A program made the translations under genes and the position numbers. DNA of 64,000 nt from Armatimonadota bacterium (GTDB taxonomy: Bacteria > Armatimonadota > Fimbriimonadia > Fimbriimonadales > Fimbriimonadaceae): NCBI GenBank assembly GCA_018268375.1, contig JAFDWS010000002.1, forward strand, positions 1-64,000. Direction: 5' to 3'. Below the pieces are notes generated by a model. The model saw only the letters and a program-made list of their open reading frames with translations. It was not told the origin of the DNA and did not search any database. This document shows, piece after piece, positions 16,685 to 25,866 of the stretch. Every line of letters starts with the position of its first letter. The first letter of the stretch is position 1.

Positions 16685-17034
16685 TTTTCACCATCTAAAC
16701 TACATACATACGCCAAAATCTCCCGCTCATTCATAAACCACTTTGGGCCATGCTGGTCAACCAAGAAGTGCAACAAGGTGCCGTCAAGCCCGCCTGGCAC
16801 GTTCAAATATCCAACAATGCGGACGCCACAAGTCCCGATGGCAGCTTGGGCGGTCTTTACTAACTCCCAGCACTTGCCTGCGCCGTTGTCCACCAACCAC
16901 ACATCGCAAGCGGCTGACGGAGGTGACGCAGACACCCAGACCTTTAACCCGTCGACCCCAGGCACCTGCTTGACAACGCGCTGGAACAGCGGGCCGTCGC
17001 CGTCGACAATCACAATTCCCCTCGAGCTGTCCAA
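16681..17034 (-). CDS. Hypothetical protein
   Basis: A 117-residue protein with alternating hydrophobic strands (GIVIVDGDGP at the start, VWLVDNG near residue 45, VRIVGYLNVPGG near residue 72) and helices between. This suggests a small alpha/beta fold of Rossmann, flavodoxin or receiver type. There is no clear catalytic motif. It sits between the nucleotidyltransferase gene (25-base overlap) and the zinc-ribbon gene (ATGA overlap) and is probably cotranslated with them. Confidence 0.6.
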   Translation of the reverse strand: MDSSRGIVIVDGDGPLFQRVVKQVPGVDGLKVWVSASPPSAACDVWLVDNGAGKCWELVKTAQAAIGTCGVRIVGYLNVPGGLDGTLLHFLVDQHGPKWFMNEREILAYVCSLDGEK

Positions 17035-17723
17035 TATTGCAACGTGGTCTCGGTGACCAGATGATTCAACAAGTCACGACCAACAACAAGTGGGAGTGCG
17101 CAACTTTCGCGCAAAGCCTCTAGCTGAGACATCATTGAGTCAGCACGCGCCAAACCGTCTGCCAATGGCACAGTGCCCTCTTTTATGCCTAGGATTTCAG
17201 CCCGGTTTTCTACATCACGGACAAGAAACTCGCCGGTCTCAAGCAGGCGCAACGTCAAATAACTGACACGGACTGCATGAGCGATTTGTTTTTGTGCCCT
17301 AGGCATAGCGTCTGCCTCATCCTGCCCGCGGCGAACCATTCCCTTGATAAACCCCAGGGACTTGTCCACTAACGCCAAGGTCAAAAAACTCCTCTTATGG
17401 TCGAGAAAGGCACGAAAACTTGGATGGTTGACAGACACAGCGTCTGGCGGCGCGAAAAGTGGCTCGACCCAAAAGTGCGAACCATTTTCAAGGTGGCGCA
17501 CAAACTCATCTAACCGCTTGAGCACCAAGTCGTCGCCATAACGCACGCCGGCGTATTCCGACAATCCCAAGGTGTCTTCGGGCGAATCCACGTAGGTGCC
17601 CAAAAAGTCCTCGTCGCTCTGAGGAGTGTCAAGGCCGTACATGAAAGAGCCTGACCGCACTGCGTACACGGTGCGGTCTAAAGCTTTCTCATAGGCTTCC
17701 TTAGAGTTATTGGAAGAAGACAC
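17010..17723 (-). CDS. RlaP-like nucleotidyltransferase
   Basis: A 237-residue protein resembling the RlaP/COG3541 branch of the polymerase-beta-type nucleotidyltransferases. The N-terminal domain has the signature GS at residues 25-26, then YGLDTPQSDEDFLGTYV, with the metal-binding acidic pair at D37 and D39. The conserved D-LVLKRLDEFVRHLENGSHFWVEPLF segment follows, which in this family is a helix plus a motif for a third acidic position. The C-terminal half is helical. Members transfer a nucleoside monophosphate to RNA, nucleotides, proteins or small molecules, and some sit next to RNA ligases; the substrate here is unknown. No ligase is visible nearby. Gene order places it upstream of two small overlapping genes. 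Confidence 0.65.
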   Translation of the reverse strand: MSSSNNSKEAYEKALDRTVYAVRSGSFMYGLDTPQSDEDFLGTYVDSPEDTLGLSEYAGVRYGDDLVLKRLDEFVRHLENGSHFWVEPLFAPPDAVSVNHPSFRAFLDHKRSFLTLALVDKSLGFIKGMVRRGQDEADAMPRAQKQIAHAVRVSYLTLRLLETGEFLVRDVENRAEILGIKEGTVPLADGLARADSMMSQLEALRESCALPLVVGRDLLNHLVTETTLQYWTARGEL

Positions 17724-17746
17724 TCACACATTGTACCGCGGACGGG

Positions 17747-18313
17747 CTACTTGCCCCAGGTAATGTGTATGATATTGAACTGAATCAAGCTCTCCATAAT
17801 GGCGACAAAACCCAACAAGGCGCAAAACCAAAGCCGCCATTTTTTCCAAAAATCAGCGGCTAAGCGCTGTTGCAAGTACACTTGACGCACAATCTTCAAC
17901 GTAGAATCAGCCGCGGACGCCACGTCCGATTGAAGCTGTGTCAGCAGTTCCTTGACTTCATGGTCATGGCTCAAAGAATGTTGCTGCACTTGCTCCAAGA
18001 CGACACTGACCGTGCTCAAATGTTGGAGCAAGGCAGCTTGGTCTTGGCGGACCAAATCTTCAAAATGCTTCAGTGCAGAACCCAGGACGGTGACATGGGT
18101 CAAAATGTCTTGAAACCGCTCTTGCACGTCACGGTCGGAATTGTCCACGGCCGCGCTCACGTGACGGAGCGAGTCCATAATGCGGGCCAAAGCAAGCGAG
18201 TACTTCTCGTACACTTCAGCCATGACTTCATAAGCCTTGGACTGGAGCTTGACTTGTTCAGAAAGACGAGCCAGTTGTTCTTCTTGGCTCAGGTTGGACG
18301 ACGTTTCGTCCAC
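17747..18313 (-). CDS. Membrane-anchored coiled-coil protein
   Basis: A 188-residue protein with long heptad-like helices over residues ~10-150, rich in Gln, Leu, Val and acidic residues. A single C-terminal hydrophobic segment (WFCALLGFVAIMESLIQF, near residues 163-182) is flanked by Lys/Arg on its N-side. This is a tail-anchored topology with the coiled coil in the cytoplasm. It begins two bases after the stop of the upstream gene. Possible roles include membrane association of phage assemblies, superinfection exclusion or lysis control; none is specified by sequence. Confidence 0.65.
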   Translation of the reverse strand: MDETSSNLSQEEQLARLSEQVKLQSKAYEVMAEVYEKYSLALARIMDSLRHVSAAVDNSDRDVQERFQDILTHVTVLGSALKHFEDLVRQDQAALLQHLSTVSVVLEQVQQHSLSHDHEVKELLTQLQSDVASAADSTLKIVRQVYLQQRLAADFWKKWRLWFCALLGFVAIMESLIQFNIIHITWGK

Positions 18314-18315
18314 TT

Positions 18316-18660
18316 TTAATGTTCCCCTTGGAGCATCGCGTCTAACACTTGGTTCGCAGCGCGCATTCTATCAAGGGGAGAGCAAATATTGTGCAACTCG
18401 AACAAAATAAAGTCGGTCTTGTGGTTCAGCCGCTTGCCAATAGTGCGATAGGTTTCTTCATTGCACATGGCGATTTGCCCGTCCTCCCAATGTTGTGCCT
18501 GTACATCCAGCCCCTTAGACCGCAGTGATTTAGCGGACTCGTTCGACACTATAAAGCCCTGCGACGGACTAATGATAAAAGCTGGATGTTGAATCGCATC
18601 CACCAAGCCGTGCACCAATGCACGTACCTGACCGATGCTCTTCAAAACAGGTGTTGGCAT
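18316..18660 (-). CDS. Hypothetical protein, weakly PAS-like
   Basis: A 114-residue protein with a good ribosome-binding site (AGGAGA) before the ATG. Residues 20-50 (LVDAIQHPAFIISPSQGFIV followed by SNESAK) resemble the start of a PAS sensory domain. The remainder is short for a full PAS fold and lacks other recognisable motifs. It is immediately upstream of the membrane coiled-coil gene, so the two may act together. Confidence 0.55.
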   Translation of the reverse strand: MPTPVLKSIGQVRALVHGLVDAIQHPAFIISPSQGFIVSNESAKSLRSKGLDVQAQHWEDGQIAMCNEETYRTIGKRLNHKTDFILFELHNICSPLDRMRAANQVLDAMLQGEH

Positions 18661-18719
18661 GTGTCGAGTCTCCTAGTGAAGTGTTCTCGACTTTACTGTT
18701 GGCTCCCTGCCACTAAGGG

Positions 18720-19691
18720 TTAATCGGCGAAAATTCTTTCGTAATACTCGTCGAAAATCTCGACTGTAACATCGTCTGGTATTAAAACCACAATATGCCT
18801 CAAACTTGTGGTAGGCGTAGACACCAAAAACTCGTGCACAGTGGAAATTTGTGCCTGAGCTGTGAGTTCAACATCAAAACCAGCGTAATCCATGGGCACC
18901 ATGGCCAAAACCTCTACACCCGAAGCGTCAGCCAAGTGCAAACTGCGCCTCACAGCCTCTTCAATGTCGACTGCGTTGACAGTCTGTACTCCCGCGACAA
19001 CGCCGCGGTACACCCATTTTTTTGCTGCGATTGCTGGATGTGGAGACTTCACAGGATATACGTGACCCATAGACACACTGCCTTTGTGTTTTTGGCGCGC
19101 CGAATCCATATAGGCGCCACAATGACGGGTCAACATCAAATCGACTGGTTCCAGCAAGTTATTGACAGGCAAAAGTATCGCGTCACACTTCACCCTATAA
19201 GGGTCAGGCACTTGATGGATGGAAAACTCTGCCGCTGACGCATAGGCGAGAGGGTCGGCAGAATACTCTTCTTGCTCAACAGCAGCGCGTTCAGCAGCAG
19301 CGCGTGCCGCGACCTCTGGTGGCGTAAAACTGTCCAACGTACGAGGCGCAGACTCGTCTTCCTCTTCACTGTCTTCCTCTTCATCAAATGGCGCATAATC
19401 GTCGGCCTCATCGTATGCGTTCGGGTCGATGTCTGCCTCAGAGTATTCGTACAACAATGGCAACACCGTGCAATTGTCCCACAAGCCGCTGCAGTCCGAA
19501 GCCCAATCCGACTCTTCTAACTCACTCGGGTTGTCCACAAGTCCTTGAGCGGCGTCCAACGATAATGCGTTTTTGATAAAACAAAAACCGTGCCCTTTCG
19601 CATTTTGAGCGTAAAAAGGACATTGACAGGCTTCTGAAATCGGTCGAACAACCGCAATTTGCGGCTTGACGGTTTGCTTGTTCACACGCAC
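18720..19691 (-). CDS. Macro-domain-like protein with cysteine-rich N-terminus
   Basis: A 323-residue protein in three parts. Residues ~20-75 hold five cysteines (CQC, GFCF, then two more) that could form a metal site. Residues ~80-155 are a highly acidic, low-complexity linker. From about residue 165 the order of elements recalls a macro domain, the ADP-ribose-binding fold: KCDAILLPVNNLL (compare the VDAIVNAAN strand), HCGAYMDSAR, GHVYPVKS, a KKWVYRGVV strand, a VDIEEAVRRSLHLADASGV helix, a VLAMVPMDYAG loop and a terminal LRHIVVLIPDDVTVEIFDEY strand-helix. The usual NAAN and G-G-V residues are changed, so activity on ADP-ribose is uncertain. It could counter host ADP-ribose-based defence or signalling, but that is speculation. 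Confidence 0.5.
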   Translation of the reverse strand: MRVNKQTVKPQIAVVRPISEACQCPFYAQNAKGHGFCFIKNALSLDAAQGLVDNPSELEESDWASDCSGLWDNCTVLPLLYEYSEADIDPNAYDEADDYAPFDEEEDSEEEDESAPRTLDSFTPPEVAARAAAERAAVEQEEYSADPLAYASAAEFSIHQVPDPYRVKCDAILLPVNNLLEPVDLMLTRHCGAYMDSARQKHKGSVSMGHVYPVKSPHPAIAAKKWVYRGVVAGVQTVNAVDIEEAVRRSLHLADASGVEVLAMVPMDYAGFDVELTAQAQISTVHEFLVSTPTTSLRHIVVLIPDDVTVEIFDEYYERIFAD

Positions 19692-19700
19692 TGTATTGTA

Positions 19701-20228
19701 TTATGCCGATTGACCAGGTCTTTGCTGTGCCCTGGCTCTGACTTTTGCGTCAGCGTTAGACATGGCGGTCTCAAACTTTTGGTACAGTTCGCGATTCATG
19801 CGCTCAAGTTCTGCCTGATTGGCCGGCTGTTTAAGCATGTTAAAGTATGCCTGCATGGCTCCAACGGTGCTTTGCCCAAGCATGTTGCTGTACTGCGTCA
19901 GCCATTCCTGGCTTCGCTTGATATAACTCGGAAAAGACTCGCCCGGCATCATTTGAGGCACAGGCACCCCTCGAGCTGGCCCAGACGTCGGTCGAAACCA
20001 ACCCAACACAGGGCCGAAATATTCCCAAAACTTGGTTTGCTGACCTCCGTGCAGCCCCAATTCGGCACGACCAGTTTGGCTAATGTGCCGAGCGTTCAAC
20101 AGCTCAGGACCGGCTTGCGCAAGACGAACCATAGCGGACGCCAAAAGAGCAGCCCGCTGCGTGTCACCCTGCGCGACTAAATCGCGCAATGCGCAAGCAG
20201 CTACGTGAGACAGGTCATTCTGCGGCAT
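19701..20228 (-). CDS. Hypothetical, possibly virion-associated protein
   Basis: A 175-residue helical protein, Ala/Gln/Met-rich, with no recognised family. Its middle holds a Pro/Gly/Trp-rich stretch (FGPVLGWFRPTSGPARG). The C-terminal third is a charged helix. It overlaps the upstream larger gene by 14 bases and appears cotranslated with it. Confidence 0.6.
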   Translation of the reverse strand: MPQNDLSHVAACALRDLVAQGDTQRAALLASAMVRLAQAGPELLNARHISQTGRAELGLHGGQQTKFWEYFGPVLGWFRPTSGPARGVPVPQMMPGESFPSYIKRSQEWLTQYSNMLGQSTVGAMQAYFNMLKQPANQAELERMNRELYQKFETAMSNADAKVRARAQQRPGQSA

Positions 20229-21702
20229 TGTCCACCTCGTCTGCCGAAGCGCCTACGCGGCGCTTTAACAACTCGCGATAGGTCAGTTCCACATCATTAG
20301 ACATCCGCCGCAACATGTCTGCGTTCTTCTCAAGTCCTTCTTTGAACGTTATCATGCGGGCACGGACTTCTGCTGGACTGTGAGTCGAAGCGTATTGTTC
20401 GTACGACTGCCCCCCAAAGCTGCCTGCCAAAATAGCCAGCACAAAGTTTTCAGGCTGAAAATGCCCGTCTTGCATGCCGTATTGACCAAGAACAGCTGTG
20501 GCTTGATAAAGTTGCTCACTCAAATGCTTGGCCAAATCTGCGTCAGACGATTGCGCCGCAGCTGCCTCGGCGCTTTCAGCAGTGCGAACATTGTCGTCCA
20601 GGCAGTCACTGCCTCGAAAATAGCCCATCTCGTCTGTCTGCATACTGCCAGGAGTATAAGACGGGTCCCAAAAGTCATTGGACGAACTCGGTTTTGTCTC
20701 GATGCCCTTGTATTCATAAGGCTTGAACAATGAAGGGGCTGCGGCTCCGCCAGAGCTGTTCGGTGTCTCTTGGCCGCCAGGCTCGGTCGTGGGGGACTCG
20801 TCATATTGCGATTCTGGCGTCGCGGCCTGTCCTATGGAGGACGAGTCTAGACCTGCGGACAAAGGATTGGTCGTTGAAAAGGTTTTGTTGTCAGAAGGCT
20901 GCTTGCCCATCAACGCAGGCCCCATTACTGTGCCGGCGCCCACAACAGCACCGCCCAGCAGGATTGTTTTTAACAGCTTGCTTTTGTCGCTCACAGAGGC
21001 CTTGGGATTGGCCATGACAGGCAGAGATTGTTTTAAGCGAGCAGCCATGTCGAACTTCGACTGCGCGAGAGCCGTATCGGGAGTCTGATGTTGGATGATT
21101 TTGTGCTGAATGAAGTCGCTCGCAGAAGTGTGGCCTTCCAAAGGTGTGGCAAGGGGCGCGTCTAAGTCGACCAGTAGATTCATTTTGCCCAGCTTTCTTG
21201 GCATATCGACTTCAACATAAAGCTTGCGTTGAGCAGGATTGAAGGAATGGTTGGCCAAAGCGTCATGGACTTGGCGGAGAACAGTCTGCAAGTCGTTGTG
21301 CGTGGCCCATCGTTGCCAGTCTGGGTGTTGGGCTAAAATTTGCCGCTCCATCGAGTCCCAAAGCCCGCTTTCGACCGAGCCTGCAGGAAGAAGCGCCTCG
21401 CGTGCAAAACGGTTGATGTCAGACTGATTGACTATCTTGGCCTTCATGGCGTCCATGCCTTCGCGCACAAGTTGGCGTTCTGCTTTCATGACTTCTTTCG
21501 CCAACAGCTTTGCCTCTCCCCCGCGCAAGGCAGTGAACAACCAGTGACCGACATCCCCTAAGATGCCAGCAGTCACTTCGCGAGTGCCCAAGTGGTCGGC
21601 GAACAGAGTTGTGCCACCTTCATCGTCGACACACGACGCCAGGCCGCCGAATGCCTCAAGGTAGGCATCGGGCGCATATTCTGGGACTTCGCCTTTCTTC
21701 AT
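20215..21702 (-). CDS. Hypothetical protein with a hydrophobic segment
   Basis: A 495-residue protein of unknown family. Residues ~1-230 are mixed alpha-helical with many acidic and basic residues. A hydrophobic Gly/Ala-rich stretch (TILLGGAVVGAGTVMGPALM, near residues 247-266) could be a single membrane span. It is followed by a Ser/Pro/Thr/Asn-rich low-complexity region to about residue 360 and a helical C-terminus. The order of helical domain, glycine-rich hydrophobic segment and disordered linker is partly mirrored in the divergent gene at 21784-23385. Both may be internal virion or injected proteins; this is inference only. Its promoter probably lies in the 81-base divergent gap. Confidence 0.6.
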   Translation of the reverse strand: MKKGEVPEYAPDAYLEAFGGLASCVDDEGGTTLFADHLGTREVTAGILGDVGHWLFTALRGGEAKLLAKEVMKAERQLVREGMDAMKAKIVNQSDINRFAREALLPAGSVESGLWDSMERQILAQHPDWQRWATHNDLQTVLRQVHDALANHSFNPAQRKLYVEVDMPRKLGKMNLLVDLDAPLATPLEGHTSASDFIQHKIIQHQTPDTALAQSKFDMAARLKQSLPVMANPKASVSDKSKLLKTILLGGAVVGAGTVMGPALMGKQPSDNKTFSTTNPLSAGLDSSSIGQAATPESQYDESPTTEPGGQETPNSSGGAAAPSLFKPYEYKGIETKPSSSNDFWDPSYTPGSMQTDEMGYFRGSDCLDDNVRTAESAEAAAAQSSDADLAKHLSEQLYQATAVLGQYGMQDGHFQPENFVLAILAGSFGGQSYEQYASTHSPAEVRARMITFKEGLEKNADMLRRMSNDVELTYRELLKRRVGASADEVDNAAE

Positions 21703-21744
21703 CTCTGGATATTTTCGAGCCGCGCAGGCCAGTAACCTACCAGG

Positions 21745-21758
21745 AACCTGCGCAGGTT
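21745..21758. promoter_or_regulatory. 14-base perfect palindrome, candidate operator
   Basis: AACCTGCGCAGGTT is a perfect 14-base palindrome in the divergent gap between 21702 and 21784. A GTAACCT at 732-738 and the AGGTTAC at 754-760 form a second, larger inverted repeat around it. Position between two divergent promoters suggests binding of a dimeric repressor or activator; none is identified. Confidence 0.45.
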
Positions 21759-21783
21759 ACGCCGTACAAACCAAAAGAGAGAC

Positions 21784-23385
21784 ATGAAAACGCACGTGGC
21801 ATTTCGAGACGGCGTCGCTGAATGGCTCGTGCTCAAAGACCCTTTGTACATGGCACGAGTCGTGCGGGACGTAAGGCGAAACGGCACTGCGTATATGGTC
21901 GAAGAGACCAATGGTGACCAAAGTCGGTCTTGGCTGGCGGCCAACACAATGGACGATGCCGCAGAAGGCTTCGATGAACTCATGCAGGAAGTGCTACAAG
22001 GCCGGCACAAGCTACTTTCTCTCATAGACCAAAAAAAGCAAAGCGAGAACTTTTATGCCGAGCTGAGCGCGACCAAGGTCAAAGAGTTGCTGGGGGAAGG
22101 TTATTCTCCATTGGGTGAGCAATGGCTGCAAATTTCAGGGAACGACCGGCCAGGAGCCGTCTACGCCTGGCTGGTTTGGTCACCCTGGGGCAAAGTGTGG
22201 CTGTCGCGCATGGCCCTTCTTTGCATCAAGCAATATAGGACAAAAGACTTTTCGCCTTCGGACATTTTAGACCACGCAGCTATCTCCTCAAGAGACCTGT
22301 CACAGCCTGAACAAAATCCCGACACCAACCGACACTTTTGGGCGCAAGGCGACTCGACCATGAAAAGAGAATCTTCCATTATGGACAGCGGCACACCTCG
22401 TAAAAAATTCCAGGACAGTGCGACAAGCATGGAGGCTTACAGTCGCTTTAGCAACCTTAGCGGTCTAGAAAGGTATGCCGTGCGCGGCGACGGATTGTTC
22501 GATGGTGACAACGTGGCCAAAACACTTGGACGAGCATTTTTCACCGGTGCGCTCACGGCACCGTTTGGTGGAGTCGGTGGGTTTTTGTCCGGTGCCGGAG
22601 CCTCATTGGGCAGTCAGTACTTAGACTACATGCAGTACCACAAGCTTGCGACGGCAGACAAGGCAACGCGACAGTGCGAGGACTTATATGAGGTTGCCAA
22701 GCACATTGCTGCTATTGCTAAAAGTTCCAAGGCCACTGGCGCAGCCGAGGCGGCGAGCGACCTCGTCGACGCGGCAATGAATTTCAAGCAAGCTGTCGCA
22801 GCAAAGTTCCGGAATCAAGAAGTCCAAGCACAAAACCTCTTTTCTGGCAATGCGACAGAAATGCGCAGCCGCTTCAAGCAGCCTGGAGTCGGTTTCCGCC
22901 CCCGTTCAACTCGAGCAGCTCAAACCCAACCTCACCTCGGCACGGCCACCGAGCCTGAAGAAAAACCCTTAATTGACCCTTCGAGAGTGCCAGAAAACCT
23001 TGCGCTTTTGGGCAAAAACCTTTTGACCTCACCAGGCAACGTGGCTGGCTACGCCGGCGCCGTGGTCGGGCCACAATTGGAAAGCAAGGCTGAAGACCTG
23101 TACAACCAATGGAATCCCAATCCTGGTCGTGTCGAAGACATGATGAACGAAGCTAAAAACATCATGGCTGAAATTCGCGTTCTTGCTAACGAAAGCGAAC
23201 ACGAGACCGGCACCACAGGGCTTCTTGAATATGTGCGCAGTGCCACAAACACGATGTACAGCTATATGACTCGATGCCTGCGCGCAATGCAATCTCAGTC
23301 CAAGCCTGCTTCATTGAACACTGATGTTGTGCCCAACCATATGTTCTTGCCTGGACAAAACAGCGTGTACCCAATCACTGGCTAG
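21784..23385 (+). CDS. Hypothetical, possibly virion protein
   Basis: A 533-residue protein without a recognised family. The first ~170 residues hold a mixed alpha/beta region with a Trp-rich segment (YAWLVWSPWGKVWLSRMALL). Residues ~255-280 are a Gly/Ala/Phe-rich hydrophobic stretch (FFTGALTAPFGGVGGFLSG). Long Ala-rich helices and a Pro/Gln/Arg-rich linker follow, then a final helical part ending near NSVYPITG. It is a single plus-strand gene facing away from the gene at 20215-21702, with an AGAGAGA ribosome-binding site. It overlaps the convergent RecD2 gene by 11 bases. Could be an internal head or tail protein, but nothing in the sequence proves this. Confidence 0.6.
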   Translation: MKTHVAFRDGVAEWLVLKDPLYMARVVRDVRRNGTAYMVEETNGDQSRSWLAANTMDDAAEGFDELMQEVLQGRHKLLSLIDQKKQSENFYAELSATKVKELLGEGYSPLGEQWLQISGNDRPGAVYAWLVWSPWGKVWLSRMALLCIKQYRTKDFSPSDILDHAAISSRDLSQPEQNPDTNRHFWAQGDSTMKRESSIMDSGTPRKKFQDSATSMEAYSRFSNLSGLERYAVRGDGLFDGDNVAKTLGRAFFTGALTAPFGGVGGFLSGAGASLGSQYLDYMQYHKLATADKATRQCEDLYEVAKHIAAIAKSSKATGAAEAASDLVDAAMNFKQAVAAKFRNQEVQAQNLFSGNATEMRSRFKQPGVGFRPRSTRAAQTQPHLGTATEPEEKPLIDPSRVPENLALLGKNLLTSPGNVAGYAGAVVGPQLESKAEDLYNQWNPNPGRVEDMMNEAKNIMAEIRVLANESEHETGTTGLLEYVRSATNTMYSYMTRCLRAMQSQSKPASLNTDVVPNHMFLPGQNSVYPITG

Positions 23386-25723
23386 AAGCACGCTTGAGTC
23401 GACTAGACAGATTGGTGTTCCGTTTGATTTCTTTGTTGTTCGCCACGGCGCGCGCCAACGCTTCGGCCGCGCCAATAACCACGCACACGCGCTTCGCGCG
23501 CGTCAAACCAGTGTAGAGCAAGTTGCGCTGCAGCATGATGCTGTGGCACTTTTGCAAGACCAATAATACGACAGGTATCTCCGAGCCCTGCGATTTGTGC
23601 ACGGTGGTCGCCCATGCGTGCTGAATCTGGCCCAAGCTCTCATCGCTGTAAGTGACAACATTGGCAATGTCAGCAAACTTCACACCCACATTGGGACCGT
23701 CGGCTGTCATTTGCACTGACACGATATAGCCAATATCGCCATTGAACACGCCATTATCGCCAATTGTGTAATTGTTTTGCACTTGCATGACGCGGTCGCC
23801 AACGCGCAGTGTGCGCCCAGAGTCTTTGATTTGTTCCACGCCAGGACCCCCAGGGTTCAGTGCCTCCTGCAACCATGGATTCATTTCATCGACCGAATAC
23901 GCCCCAGTCCTTCGAGGTGTTAGAATTTGGATGTCTCGCTCACTATAAGGGCGGCCTTTGGAATCCTTGAGTTTGGGAACTTCCTGGGTCACCAAATGAA
24001 CGATGAAGCTCTGCAGCACTTCTTGGTCGTCACCGACATCGACCATCATGCAGTTCCTCCCCCGGGCAGCCTTAGGAGTAGGCAATTCAGGCACTTCGCC
24101 TTTGAGTATTTGGTGTGCGACATTGACGATTGTGTTGCCACTTTCTTGACGGAACACGTGCATCAGTCTCACGACTGGCACGGCCTCTGACGAAATGACG
24201 TCGCGCAACACATTCCCTGGACCGACAGACGGCAATTGGTCGGCGTCTCCGACCAAGACCAACCGGTCGTCGGGTTCCAATGCCCGCAACAAATCACGGA
24301 ACAACCGGATGTCCACCATGGAAAATTCATCGACGATAAAGACGTCTCCCACTAACGGGTTGGCAGTGTTATGAAAAAAGCCACCATCGCGAACGCCCAA
24401 CAATCGGTGTATCGTAACCGCTGGCCGACCTGACGATTCGCTTAGCCGTTTGGCGGCGCGACCGGTCGGAGAGCATAAAGACACTTGATACCCATGGTGC
24501 GAAAGTAGCTCCACAACCGCCTTTGTAATCGTCGTCTTGCCAGTTCCAGGACCGCCCGTGATTACACAGACGCGCTGATTGAGCGCTGTCATAATAGCCT
24601 GCAATTGCAAAGCATCGAACTCGAACTCGGTGCCAAGACCCAAAGTTTGCAGCTCGCTCTTGAGCCCACTAGCGTCCTGGTAGTGCTGCTTGCCTTGGGC
24701 ATAGGACAACAACTGTGACAACTCGTTACAAACCTCTTCCTCGGCATTGTGCATCTCGGCCGAGTACACAGAAGTTCCCTCGACCACTACTCTGCCCATC
24801 GCTGCCAAACTTTTAATGGCTGCGACAACGCGGTCTGACGAGGCCCCAATCAAATCGTCCACCATGTTGACAATCCGCGGGGTGTCCATGTAGCAATGTC
24901 CCTGGTGTGTGCTTTCGTCCAAAACAAAGGACACTGCGGCCTCTGCGCGACGAGGAGAATCCGGAAGAATCCTACCATAGCGCATAGCGATTTCATCCGC
25001 CTTCTGAAAACCGATGCCCCGTACTTCGGTCAGGCAATAAGGGTCTTCGGCCAAAATTTTCAGGATGTCCTTGTCTCGAAAATGCTTGAGAATGCGATGA
25101 CCGATGACAGGACTCACGCCAAGCTTAATGAGCTCTAACAACTCCCGGTGTTCTCGGCGCGCCTTCAACCACCCTTCGGCCACACGCCGCAGTCTCGCCG
25201 GCGACGCCCCTGGCACCTCCATAACACGGCCGGGGTCTATGTCCAAGATTTCAATGGTTTTGTCTCCAAAGTGAGCAACGATTGCAGTAGCTGTCACCTC
25301 GCCAACGTCTTCAAAGTCAGGGCCTGCGAGGTACTTTTGAATACCTTCCAGCGTAGAGTAACCAGACGACACCAGCTCAACAACCTTGTATTGAACTCCA
25401 TATTTCTCATGAACGGTGCGTTTGGCGCGCACCCGCACTTGCATTCCTTCTGTCACTGCCGGCAACGTGCCCACGAGCACCAGGTCTGAGTCAGCGAAAG
25501 ACGAACGGTCTCGAGACTCTTCTTCGGGAGTCACATTGGCGATACACCAGCCGCTGTCAAAACGCCTCAAGCTGGCAACTTCACCGTGTATGGTGACAAT
25601 AGAATCTGCGGTCACAAGCCAGTTATCGCACCACGAAGGGGGAATGAGCCGGTCTGGGTCTTTTTCACACCACGAGAGCAAATGGTTTTGTTTACACGCC
25701 ATATCCTTTCGCGTGTTTGACAC
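23375..25723 (-). CDS. RecD2-like 5'-3' DNA helicase
   Basis: A 782-residue superfamily 1B helicase of the RecD2/RecD-like type. It has an N-terminal OB-like region (residues ~40-120, IVTIHGEVASLRRFDSGWCI) and a helix-hairpin-helix region (~150-270, with the KADEIAMRYG element). The helicase core follows: Walker A GGPGTGKTT near 388, motif II IVDEFSMVD near 460, motif III GDADQLPSVGPG, a FRQESGN motif and a C-terminal HAWATTVHKSQGSE with YTGLTRAK. Such enzymes unwind DNA 5' to 3' in repair and replication and lack RecBCD partners. Length is normal. The start is GTG at about 25723; ATG at about 25702 is an alternative. Recognition is confident. Confidence 0.92.
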   Translation of the reverse strand: MSNTRKDMACKQNHLLSWCEKDPDRLIPPSWCDNWLVTADSIVTIHGEVASLRRFDSGWCIANVTPEEESRDRSSFADSDLVLVGTLPAVTEGMQVRVRAKRTVHEKYGVQYKVVELVSSGYSTLEGIQKYLAGPDFEDVGEVTATAIVAHFGDKTIEILDIDPGRVMEVPGASPARLRRVAEGWLKARREHRELLELIKLGVSPVIGHRILKHFRDKDILKILAEDPYCLTEVRGIGFQKADEIAMRYGRILPDSPRRAEAAVSFVLDESTHQGHCYMDTPRIVNMVDDLIGASSDRVVAAIKSLAAMGRVVVEGTSVYSAEMHNAEEEVCNELSQLLSYAQGKQHYQDASGLKSELQTLGLGTEFEFDALQLQAIMTALNQRVCVITGGPGTGKTTITKAVVELLSHHGYQVSLCSPTGRAAKRLSESSGRPAVTIHRLLGVRDGGFFHNTANPLVGDVFIVDEFSMVDIRLFRDLLRALEPDDRLVLVGDADQLPSVGPGNVLRDVISSEAVPVVRLMHVFRQESGNTIVNVAHQILKGEVPELPTPKAARGRNCMMVDVGDDQEVLQSFIVHLVTQEVPKLKDSKGRPYSERDIQILTPRRTGAYSVDEMNPWLQEALNPGGPGVEQIKDSGRTLRVGDRVMQVQNNYTIGDNGVFNGDIGYIVSVQMTADGPNVGVKFADIANVVTYSDESLGQIQHAWATTVHKSQGSEIPVVLLVLQKCHSIMLQRNLLYTGLTRAKRVCVVIGAAEALARAVANNKEIKRNTNLSSRLKRASSQ

Positions 25724-25866
25724 CCTAATAAAGCATGTACAGTCATAACGATAATTGGAAGCATTTCATGCTTTACGTCTGTTCGAGCACCACAGTCCAC
25801 GGTGCCACACTCCCCTTCTGTAGTCTCTGACAAGGTTGGTCGACGTACATTTCGTAATGCGGACAA

